6,325 nt of DNA from Bacteroidota bacterium (GCA_024640925.1 JAHEEB010000263.1:1-6325), one strand, 5' to 3'; shown: positions 1 through 5,280, numbered from the stretch's first letter. Numbers and translations are program-made. The notes: generated from the letters alone by a model not told the origin.

Positions 1-82
1 CATATCCTTCATTTTGTAAAGTAAAGCTTACAATTTCCCGAATACTTTCAGAATCATCAACAAAAAGTATTTTTTTGCTCAT
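1..82 (-). CDS. Chemotaxis-type CheY response regulator, N-terminal fragment (runs off left edge)
   Basis: Only the first 27 codons are inside the window, starting from ATG at 82-80. The visible peptide contains ILFVDDSESIRE followed by a helix ending NEGY. This is beta-1, the acidic pair D9-D10 that binds Mg2+, and alpha-1 of a receiver domain. The DDS-x-S-x-R form followed by a short helix ending in GY is typical of chemotaxis CheY proteins and of single-domain receivers close to them. The phosphorylated Asp and the Thr/Lys switch residues lie outside the window. The gene begins 27 bases after the stop of the CheZ-like gene on the same strand, so the two are probably co-transcribed. That pairing suggests this CheY is the substrate of the neighbouring protein (inference). 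The family call is firm; the chemotaxis role is likely but unproven. Confidence 0.85.
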   Translation of the reverse strand, partial: MSKKILFVDDSESIREIVSFTLQNEGY

Positions 83-109
83 TTTGATAGATTTTTGATG
101 GTTTAATAA

Positions 110-1813
110 TTAAAAAAATTCAACTTCATTTTGGTCAGTGGTATCCTTTTTTTTCTTGTTTTTCTGTTTTGTAACCATATTGTGAACCTCTCTTTCACTT
201 TCCATGGTATATAGTTTTTTTAAATGATCAAGACGATCTTTGTCTATATCTTTCTTACTGACATTAATCTCTATCAATAAATCATCTAAAAAGATTATTA
301 TTTCTTTTACTTCCTTCTCAAATGTTTTGTAATATGCAACTTGTTCCAATGTAAAAACATCAATAGTATCAAGATAGAGAGAATTTATGAGTTTATTGCT
401 ATTACTTAATAATTTTTCCTTATAAAAACTTGTTAATTTCTTGGAGAAAGTACTAAAACCTTCAATTTTAGGTAATAATTCATTTTTTTTAACTAATTCT
501 TCGGAGTGAAATGTTTTTTTAAATTGTTTTAAAACTTTAAACATTTTTCCATACCCATCTTCGAATTTTTTTAGTTCTTTATGGAGTTGTGATACAGGGC
601 TGTATTTTTGTTCGTTTGTGTTTTGTTTCTCTATTTTGTCAAAAAGTTCTTTTAATTCTTCCAGATTAGCGCATTTGGCCTCGTTGTGAGCGATTGAATT
701 TGAAAAGGTTGCCAAATCTGAATTAATCCCAATTATCATGTTATCAAGCTTCTCTACAATAAGGTGTAAAGAAAAAGCCTGGTTGGTTAGAAGTGGAAAT
801 TGTTCACCAAGTTTTGATAAAACAATTTGAATCTTTGATGTTTCAATTTTGCAGAAATGATTCCAGATATGAGAGTAATTATTTAAAAATGTATTAAGGT
901 CGCTTATTTTATTTAATATCTTTTCAACGGCTTGCTGATATTCCTGGTTGGCATGAATTAACTGAGCAGATTGTAAAGTGCTGATATCTCTAATTTTCAA
1001 TAGTTCCTTTGCATCAAGAATACCTTCTTCATTTAGAGATGATGTCAGATTTTCAGAAATTTCAAGATGAGCATCCTTAACATGTTCAATTTTTTGGCGG
1101 AGAATATCCTGAAATTGAAGATTGGTTATTATTTCTGAAGTAGATAATAACCTTTTGCTGTCTAAATCAGCTATTTGATTAATATATTTTAAACTTTGGC
1201 TATAAGTAGTACTAAAATAGTTCAATCCATCATTGATCTTATTTAATTGATCTCCTAATACTTCAATGCCGCTAAATATTCCCTCTTCTGCAAATTTAAT
1301 AACATCATTGAGCTTATTACATAAGAGGTAAATGCTTTTTTCCTGTTCTTCGGAACATTGAGACAGATTGTTAATTTGTTCGTTTATTTTCTGATGATCC
1401 GCAGTAACTAAAGGATCGAATCTTAGATTGGTGAAAAGGAGCCGTATCGTGCTTAAGTCTTGTTTTAGGTTACTAACAATAAGCAAAATATAATTAAGCT
1501 CTTTGTAATTTCTTTTTAGGTAGTCGAGGTATCCTTTAAGAGAAAGGTTTATATCTTCTGTCGAAAAACTTTCACTATTGACTAACTCATTAAATGCACC
1601 ATCATTATTGGTCTCTATAAGGAAATTTACGAACTCCTGTGAGGCTGCAGAAATTTTTTCCAGGTTGTTGTAATACTTCTTAAAGTTTGTGTTAAGTATA
1701 ACGAAATCCTTTACGGAACAATCGATTAGGCCATTTATTTTCGTGTTTACTTTTTCGAAAATATGAATAGCATCTTCGAGAATTTTTTTATTTGTTAACG
1801 GGTTGCTTGTCAC
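110..1813 (-). CDS. Long helical protein with CheZ-like D-x-x-x-Q motif; putative CheY-P phosphatase or chemotaxis accessory protein
   Basis: This 567-residue protein is soluble, with no signal peptide or membrane segment, and appears almost entirely alpha-helical and coiled-coil. The start is GTG at 1813-1811: an in-frame TAA lies two codons upstream and the first internal Met is only near residue 359. Residues 232-244 read LQFQDILRQKIEH. This matches the CheZ active helix pattern F-Q-D-x-x-x-Q-x-I, where in E. coli CheZ D143 contacts CheY and Q147 positions the attacking water; here the pair is D236 and Q240. The C-terminus has a Lys-rich stretch (about 549-556), then a short polar linker and a terminal EVEFF. 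This resembles the flexible tether and CheY-binding tail of CheZ. A cheY-type gene follows after 27 bases. It is much longer than CheZ (about 214 residues) and has extra helical regions on both sides of the motif, so it is not an ordinary CheZ. I infer a CheY-P phosphatase or a scaffold. A cytoplasmic methyl-accepting-like protein is the alternative, but I see no classic MCP hairpin signature. Confidence 0.6.
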   Translation of the reverse strand: MTSNPLTNKKILEDAIHIFEKVNTKINGLIDCSVKDFVILNTNFKKYYNNLEKISAASQEFVNFLIETNNDGAFNELVNSESFSTEDINLSLKGYLDYLKRNYKELNYILLIVSNLKQDLSTIRLLFTNLRFDPLVTADHQKINEQINNLSQCSEEQEKSIYLLCNKLNDVIKFAEEGIFSGIEVLGDQLNKINDGLNYFSTTYSQSLKYINQIADLDSKRLLSTSEIITNLQFQDILRQKIEHVKDAHLEISENLTSSLNEEGILDAKELLKIRDISTLQSAQLIHANQEYQQAVEKILNKISDLNTFLNNYSHIWNHFCKIETSKIQIVLSKLGEQFPLLTNQAFSLHLIVEKLDNMIIGINSDLATFSNSIAHNEAKCANLEELKELFDKIEKQNTNEQKYSPVSQLHKELKKFEDGYGKMFKVLKQFKKTFHSEELVKKNELLPKIEGFSTFSKKLTSFYKEKLLSNSNKLINSLYLDTIDVFTLEQVAYYKTFEKEVKEIIIFLDDLLIEINVSKKDIDKDRLDHLKKLYTMESEREVHNMVTKQKNKKKKDTTDQNEVEFF

Positions 1814-1881
1814 AGTTTATTTAAATAAATGGTTGCTAATATAAATATAAGATGAACCACTATCTAAATAAAATAATATAA

Positions 1882-1895
1882 GTGATATTTATCAC
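1882..1895. promoter_or_regulatory. FNR-like operator 1 (GTGAT-ATTT-ATCAC)
   Basis: A perfect inverted repeat of GTGAT and ATCAC separated by four bases, the geometry of Crp/Fnr dimer sites. It lies in the 124-base gap before the GTG start of the CheZ-like gene, centred about 75 bases upstream of it. On the minus strand a TATATTTA (1849-1842) lies between operator and start and could be a -7 element (consensus TAnnTTTG), but I see no good -33 TTTG partner. That would fit an activator-dependent promoter. The same palindrome recurs at 2962 and 5006. Confidence 0.55.
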
Positions 1896-1909
1896 CAATT
1901 GTTGGTGAT
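1891..1909. repeat. Perfect 8-bp inverted repeat ATCACCAA-TTG-TTGGTGAT
   Basis: The right arm of operator 1 doubles as the left arm of a second inverted repeat with a three-base centre, giving three (G)TGAT-type half-sites in 28 bases (1882-1909). It could be an additional regulator half-site. It could also be a small hairpin in the 3' end of the receiver transcript ending at 1938. A classic intrinsic terminator is unlikely because no T-run follows on the minus strand. Confidence 0.5.
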
Positions 1910-1937
1910 TTGTATTATTATCTTTTCTGTGAAGGAA

Positions 1938-2318
1938 TTAAACGATGCGTTTTTGTTTGTTATGTGCAGGATAAATACGTTGAATCGTATTTAGGAATTT
2001 GTATGTATCAATTGGTTTGGTGAATATGAGATCAACACCAAGTTTCTTTATAATATATAAATAGTAGGGATTTCCTCCTGACATGGCAACAATAGGAATA
2101 TTCGGATACAAATCATCAACCCGTTCAATTAGCTCTATGCCCTCCATGTTAGGCATTAATAAGTCTGTTACTAATAATTCGTATGGTCTTTGGTTCAGCT
2201 TTATTAATGCATCAACCCCATCTTTGGCAGTATGTGTTTCAAATCCCAGGTTATTTTCTATGAGATACTTGATATATTTTCTATCAAGAATATTATCATC
2301 TACAACTAATACACTCAT
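1938..2318 (-). CDS. Stand-alone receiver-domain response regulator
   Basis: This 126-residue protein consists of a single CheY-like receiver with no output domain. Visible landmarks are the acidic pair D7-D8, the phospho-acceptor D52 in LLVTDLLMPNMEG, the switch Ser80 in AMSGG, and the invariant K101 followed by Pro in FTKPID. All residues required for phosphorylation are present. A short basic tail (KQKR) follows the last helix. The ATG at 2318-2316 puts beta-1 (VLVVDD) right at the N-terminus, as expected for the family. It lies 125 bases downstream of another receiver gene on the same strand and 124 bases upstream of the CheZ-like gene. Gaps of that size leave room for separate promoters, so co-transcription is uncertain. 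With no output domain it should act by protein-protein contact or as a phosphate sink or relay. The partner kinase is not in the window. Confidence 0.9.
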   Translation of the reverse strand: MSVLVVDDNILDRKYIKYLIENNLGFETHTAKDGVDALIKLNQRPYELLVTDLLMPNMEGIELIERVDDLYPNIPIVAMSGGNPYYLYIIKKLGVDLIFTKPIDTYKFLNTIQRIYPAHNKQKRIV

Positions 2319-2443
2319 TACATAAATCTTTCTTGGATTTACGTTTATGATGGTGTATGGTTATGTATATTCGATTAACGAAGGTTATTTAATGATGAGA
2401 TGATAAAAAAACCATGTATAGGTAATATTAAGGGATAAAAAGA

Positions 2444-2827
2444 TTAATATCCTTGTAAAACAGATTCAACTTTATTTACAAGATATTGAAGGTCTATTGG
2501 TTTTTTAACAAAATCTATGGCACCCATATTCATAATCTTTTCTATGTTTTCTTCATCTGTTAGTGCCGAAACCACAATAACAGGGGTGTTTTTTGTTGCA
2601 CTGTTCTTTCTAATTTCTTCAAGAAAGTCAAAACCACTTATTTTAGGCATTAACAGGTCAAGTAAAATAAGATCGGGTTTATTTTTTTCAATTAGAGAGT
2701 AAGCTTCTTTGGCGTTAAGGGCAGTTTCAATTTTGTACCCCTTTTCATCAAGAATAGCTTCTAATAAAACTACATTTGTTGTAGAGTCATCAACAACCAG
2801 TATAGTATAGTCTTTATTATCTGCCAT
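2444..2827 (-). CDS. Stand-alone receiver-domain response regulator
   Basis: This 127-residue single-domain receiver has D13-D14 in LVVDDSTTN, phospho-acceptor D57 in LILLDLLMPKISG, switch residue S87 in VVSALTD and K109 in VKKPID, so the phosphorylation site is intact. The DDSTTN form and the DxxMPxxxGFxxLxxIR stretch are common in receivers from hybrid kinase and PleD/DivK-like systems. No DNA-binding or enzymatic domain follows. The start is ATG at 2827-2825. The gene is transcribed away from the Crp/Fnr regulator gene, and the shared 225-base space holds operator 2. The operator is about 141 bases upstream of this start, so control of this gene is less certain than control of the Crp/Fnr gene. 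The specific function cannot be read from the sequence. Confidence 0.92.
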   Translation of the reverse strand: MADNKDYTILVVDDSTTNVVLLEAILDEKGYKIETALNAKEAYSLIEKNKPDLILLDLLMPKISGFDFLEEIRKNSATKNTPVIVVSALTDEENIEKIMNMGAIDFVKKPIDLQYLVNKVESVLQGY

Positions 2828-2885
2828 TATACCTTTTTTTCAAGTTAATAATAATATCTTTTGATAAAAAATTGTTTGCTTTATG

Positions 2886-2918
2886 TAAATATAACTAAAA
2901 ATGACTGAAAATAACAAG
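2886..2918 (-). promoter_or_regulatory. Candidate Bacteroidota-type promoter for the 2444-2827 receiver gene
   Basis: On the minus strand CTTG (2918-2915) and TATATTTA (2893-2886) are 21 bases apart, close to the Bacteroidota consensus TTTG-N19-21-TAnnTTTG with one mismatch in each element. Transcription would start near 2879, giving a leader of about 50 bases. In DNA this AT-rich, chance matches are common, so this is tentative. Confidence 0.3.
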
Positions 2919-2961
2919 CCTGTCAATAAAATATAATTTTAACATTTATTATTGTATTATA

Positions 2962-2975
2962 ATGATTTAAATCAC
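2962..2975. promoter_or_regulatory. FNR-like operator 2 (ATGAT-TTAA-ATCAC)
   Basis: The core TGATTTAAATCA is a perfect 12-base palindrome with the TGAT-N4-ATCA spacing of FNR-type sites. It lies between the divergent receiver gene (start 2827) and the Crp/Fnr gene (start 3053). It shares 16 of 17 positions, including the trailing ACCTT, with operator 3 at 5006. If the promoter proposed at 2995-3024 is right, its centre is about 62 bases upstream of the transcription start, a classic class I activator position. This suggests autoregulation. Confidence 0.6.
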
Positions 2976-2994
2976 CTTTTATTCAGCAATAAGC

Positions 2995-3024
2995 TTTGAA
3001 ATACCATTTTTTTTGTTAATTTTA
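2995..3024 (+). promoter_or_regulatory. Candidate Bacteroidota-type promoter of the Crp/Fnr-receiver operon
   Basis: TTTG at 2995-2998 and TAATTTTA at 3017-3024 are separated by 18 bases. This is near the TTTG / TAnnTTTG promoter consensus of Bacteroidota, with the last base of the -7 element differing and the spacer one base short. Transcription would begin around 3031, about 20 bases before the ATG at 3053. Support is moderate because the region is rich in T-runs. Confidence 0.35.
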
Positions 3025-3052
3025 ATAGAGAATAACTTTAACATATTTGTTG

Positions 3053-3733
3053 ATGGTTAAAACAGGATTGAAAGAAAAAGAGCTCATCCCTTTTGAGCAA
3101 TGTCTATCTCCAAAGGAGAAAGAAGAAATCAGACAAAACAGCAATTCTGTAGTTTATAATAAAAAAGAAATAATTTTTCGACAAAATACCCGAACATCAC
3201 ATATTATGTTTGTGAATGACGGAATGGTAAAGATATTTAAAGAAGGCCGTAATAAAAAGTTCATCATTCTCAAAGTAGCTGTCCCCAGTGATTTTTTGGG
3301 ATTGCTTTCAATTTATGGCAGGGATACACATCAGTATTCTGCCTCTGCTGTTGAACAAACTGAAATTACATTTATCGATATTACAACTTTTAACAGAATT
3401 CTTTATTCTAATGGTGAGTTTGCAGAGAAAATAATTAAAAAGATAAGCAATGATGGCTTGTTTATTTTCGAGAGGCTTATGAGTCAATCTCATAAGCAAT
3501 TGCCTGGAAGAATAGCTGATGTTATTTTGTATTTCTCTGAAAAAATATTTAAAGCAGAAACCTTTGAGTTTCCTTTTACCAGACGAGAACTTGAAGAATT
3601 AGCCGGAACTACAAAAGAAAGTTTTATCAGAACACTTGCAGAATTTAAAAATGATAAGATAATTGATCTGGATGGCTCAAATGTTAAGATAAATAGTTTA
3701 AAGATTATTAAAACATTAAGTCAACTTGGCTAA
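3053..3733 (+). CDS. Crp/Fnr-family transcriptional regulator
   Basis: A 226-residue protein of usual family length. The N-terminal cyclic-nucleotide-binding-like beta barrel (about 12-115) includes VNDGMVKIFKEG and DFLGLLSIYG. A dimerisation helix follows (about 120-150), then a Crp-type winged helix at about 152-215 with FTRRELEELAG and recognition helix TTKESFIRTLAEF. E189 and R193 occupy the positions of CRP E181/R185 and FNR E209/R213, which contact the TGA of the operator half-site. C17 is the only cysteine in the protein, so there is no FNR iron-sulfur cluster. The Arg-Ser pair that binds cAMP phosphate in CRP is replaced (Q94, Y95), so cAMP is also unlikely; the signal is unknown (haem, NO, redox or other). 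I chose ATG 3053 over an in-frame TTG at 3047. A receiver gene follows after 12 bases. Operator 2 upstream suggests self-control. Confidence 0.93.
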   Translation: MVKTGLKEKELIPFEQCLSPKEKEEIRQNSNSVVYNKKEIIFRQNTRTSHIMFVNDGMVKIFKEGRNKKFIILKVAVPSDFLGLLSIYGRDTHQYSASAVEQTEITFIDITTFNRILYSNGEFAEKIIKKISNDGLFIFERLMSQSHKQLPGRIADVILYFSEKIFKAETFEFPFTRRELEELAGTTKESFIRTLAEFKNDKIIDLDGSNVKINSLKIIKTLSQLG

Positions 3734-3745
3734 AAGAGCTTATAT

Positions 3746-4132
3746 ATGTCAAGAAAGCTACGTGTATTAGTCACAGATGATATATTTACAAATCGTCTGT
3801 TGTTGTCAGAAATATTAAAAGATTTAGGTCACGAATATTTTCTGGCGCAAAATGGCAAAGAAGCTGTTGAAGAACTAGCCCTCAGGGATTATGATATTGT
3901 TTTAATGGATATTGAAATGCCGGTGATGAATGGTGTAGAAGCAACACGTTATATAAGAGAAAGTTTAAGTGCTCCCAAAAATATGATACCGGTTGTAGCT
4001 CTTACAGCTCATAACCCCAAATTATTTTTTAACGATTTTAAAGATGTTGGATTTTCTCAATTGTTAACAAAACCATACTCTATCCTTAAAATTAAAGACC
4101 TATTTGATCAATTTGCTGCTAACCTGGAATAG
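3746..4132 (+). CDS. Stand-alone receiver-domain response regulator, in operon with the Crp/Fnr gene
   Basis: This 128-residue single receiver carries D11-D12 in VTDDIFTNR, phospho-acceptor D55 in IVLMDIEMPVMNG, switch T87 in ALTAHN and K109 in LTKPYS. The MDIEMPVMNGxEATRxIR form is the type seen in receiver modules of hybrid kinases that pass phosphate to an Hpt domain. This protein may therefore be a relay or sink module (inference). ATG 3746 is 12 bases after the stop of the Crp/Fnr gene, so the two are almost certainly co-transcribed. That links phospho-signalling to whatever the Crp/Fnr protein senses. Its stop is only five bases from the stop of the converging msrC gene, and I see no clear terminator between them. 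Confidence 0.92.
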   Translation: MSRKLRVLVTDDIFTNRLLLSEILKDLGHEYFLAQNGKEAVEELALRDYDIVLMDIEMPVMNGVEATRYIRESLSAPKNMIPVVALTAHNPKLFFNDFKDVGFSQLLTKPYSILKIKDLFDQFAANLE

Positions 4133-4137
4133 AAACA

Positions 4138-4620
4138 TCATAATGATTGAAAGTTATTTGTAAAATTGGAGTTTAGTAATTTTATAATGTTTTCAAGCCC
4201 TTCCTGATCTGTTTCGTCAAAAGCTTCTGTTTTATTGCTGTCAATATCAAGAATAGCGAGCACTTCATCATTTCCATTAAAAATAGGAATAACAATTTCA
4301 GATTTTGATCGTGAGTCGCATGATATATGTCCGGGAAATAATTCTACATTGGGTACAATTATAGCTTTTTTATTTATAACCGACGACCAACAAACACCCT
4401 TGGGATATTCAAGGGTTTGACAAGCCAGGGGACCTTGGTATGGGCCAACCTGTAATGAATTGCCCAATTTAAAATAAAATCCGATCCAAAAAATGTTTTG
4501 CATTTTGTGGTATAAAACCGCATTAATTGTAGAAAGCTGAGAAATAAGGTTTGGACTCCTTTCAAGTAAGGGCGAGAGTTGATTGATTATTCGCTGGTAT
4601 TTTTGCTTTTTTGAATTCAT
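4138..4620 (-). CDS. msrC: Free methionine-(R)-sulfoxide reductase (GAF-domain fRMsr, YebR family)
   Basis: This 160-residue GAF-fold enzyme reduces free L-methionine-(R)-sulfoxide to methionine in the cytoplasm, using thioredoxin-type reductant (EC 1.8.4.14), and so repairs oxidant damage. The three redox cysteines of the family are present with exact spacing: C67 in GPLACQTLEY, C77 in KGVCWSS and C101 in HISCDSRSKSEI, at intervals of 10 and 24 as in E. coli YebR (84, 94, 118). Also visible are FWIGFYF, GPYQG, the SEIVIPI strand and LDIDSN, all diagnostic. The reading frame extends to a GTG at 4650, but that codon lies inside a terminator hairpin. ATG 4620 gives the expected family length, and I prefer it. 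Oxidative-stress repair fits a redox-regulated neighbourhood, though no FNR-like box lies directly upstream. The promoter is unclear (see the terminator entry). Confidence 0.92.
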   Translation of the reverse strand: MNSKKQKYQRIINQLSPLLERSPNLISQLSTINAVLYHKMQNIFWIGFYFKLGNSLQVGPYQGPLACQTLEYPKGVCWSSVINKKAIIVPNVELFPGHISCDSRSKSEIVIPIFNGNDEVLAILDIDSNKTEAFDETDQEGLENIIKLLNSNFTNNFQSL

Positions 4621-4634
4621 TAATGACCGAATAT

Positions 4635-4663
4635 AAAAAAAATAATCCACAAAGTGGATTATT
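4635..4663 (-). terminator. Intrinsic terminator after the 72-residue gene
   Basis: A perfect 10-bp stem, AATAATCCAC (4641-4650) and GTGGATTATT (4654-4663), encloses a three-base loop. On the minus strand it is followed by an uninterrupted T-run (4640-4635 plus the stem edge). It begins 33 bases after the stop of the small gene at 4697. On the plus strand a T-run also follows nearby, but no plus-strand gene ends here. It stands only 20 bases before the msrC ATG, so msrC needs either read-through or a promoter overlapping the hairpin. Confidence 0.82.
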
Positions 4664-4696
4664 CTATTTTTTAAGGCATAAAAGCAGTTTATAGTA

Positions 4697-4915
4697 TTAT
4701 GCAGGAATAAAATTATAACTGCGTATAACTTTAAACAGGTTGTGGGGTAGGGGTTTAAGAATAAATCTTAATTCTCCTTTTTCGTATAAAACATAATGAT
4801 AATAAGTAAAACACTGGAGGTTGGTAGGAATAATTCCCAGAGTAGATAATTCGGCTTCTGAAAGGCAAGAACCATTTTGAAGTTTTTGGGCGGGGGCTTG
4901 TACTAATGTATTCAT
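4697..4915 (-). CDS. Small protein of unknown function, 72 residues, downstream of an FNR-like operator
   Basis: I do not recognise this protein. It starts at ATG 4915-4913. It has two cysteines (C17 and C35), a short N-terminal polar part, and a C-terminal half with alternating hydrophobic and basic residues (ELRFILKPLPHNLF, FKVIRSYNF). It has no signal peptide, no convincing membrane helix and no metal-binding pair of the CxxC kind. Two flanking signals support a real gene: operator 3 about 97 bases upstream and a strong intrinsic terminator 33 bases downstream, which together make a complete monocistronic unit. It could be a small effector or adaptor made under the condition sensed by the Crp/Fnr protein (inference). 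A fortuitous ORF remains possible. Confidence 0.62.
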   Translation of the reverse strand: MNTLVQAPAQKLQNGSCLSEAELSTLGIIPTNLQCFTYYHYVLYEKGELRFILKPLPHNLFKVIRSYNFIPA

Positions 4916-5275
4916 AGTATTATGAAATTTGATTCCGCCACTAAACTACTATAAAGATGGGTTTATAGTCAACAGGATGAGGGTGATATGAATTTCTGAG
5001 TAGTGATGATTTATATCACCTTGCTAATCATTGACATGTTTATGTTGTGTTTTGTAAATAAAAGATATTCAGTTGCATAGTGCATTTTTTTTGTCAACTA
5101 TTGTTATTAACAATTCATATTCGAAAGAAATAGTAAACAATAAAATAGTTGAGTATACAAACAATAATTCTTAAAGTAATTAGTATTCTTTTGTTGAACT
5201 CTATTATTTACAGTTTGGGTTACGGATTAACCCTGAATTACATATTGGTAACAGCATTTTGCAAAAAATGCCGGG
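4916..5275. other. 360-base intergenic region with operator and inverted repeats
   Basis: I see no supportable gene here. The left part is the promoter region of the 72-residue gene and contains operator 3. The middle (about 5021-5210) is AT-rich, with a short odd-length palindrome, ATTGTTA-T-TAACAAT at 5100-5114. The right part holds repeated GGGTTA/TAACCC arms next to the stop of the T9SS-exported protein. A hydrophobic frame opening from a TTG at 5149 on the plus strand runs into the antisense of the T9SS sorting domain, and I did not accept it as a gene. Confidence 0.6.
5006..5019. promoter_or_regulatory. FNR-like operator 3 (ATGAT-TTAT-ATCAC)
   Basis: An inverted repeat with the TGAT-N4-ATCA geometry, matching operator 2 at 16 of 17 positions across ATGATTTAWATCACCTT. 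It lies about 97 bases upstream of the start of the 72-residue gene, the nearest gene reading away from it. A GTGAT also begins three bases earlier (5003). A GGTGATAT at 4982-4989 forms a perfect 8-bp inverted pair with ATATCACC at 5013-5020, so a second, partial binding site may be present. Confidence 0.55.
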
Positions 5276-5280
5276 TTAAT
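5217..5280. repeat. Three-armed GGGTTA/TAACCC inverted repeats at the end of the T9SS gene
   Basis: GGGTTA (5217-5222) can pair with TAACCC (5228-5233). The longer ATTAACCC (5226-5233) can instead pair with GGGTTAAT (5273-5280), which overlaps the stop codon. Inside the larger loop is a further 7-bp stem, GCATTTT (5254-5260) with AAAATGC (5265-5271). These folds are mutually exclusive for the shared arm. They may form the 3' end of the transcript, but no T-run follows, so I do not call a canonical terminator. Confidence 0.4.

Noticed and set aside
2083..2325. 80-residue plus-strand frame opposite a receiver gene
   Set aside because: Shadow of the receiver at 1938-2318, which has all catalytic residues in the opposite strand.
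4648..4650. GTG as msrC start
   Set aside because: It lies in the stem of a strong terminator and adds a non-family N-terminal extension; ATG at 4620 gives the normal length.
5085..5114. TGCA-TAG-TGCA followed by a T-run, and palindrome ATTGTTA-T-TAACAAT, as a terminator or operator
   Set aside because: The first stem is only four bases, and the second is AT-only apart from one G-C pair with no gene clearly placed to use it; both are expected by chance in DNA this AT-rich.
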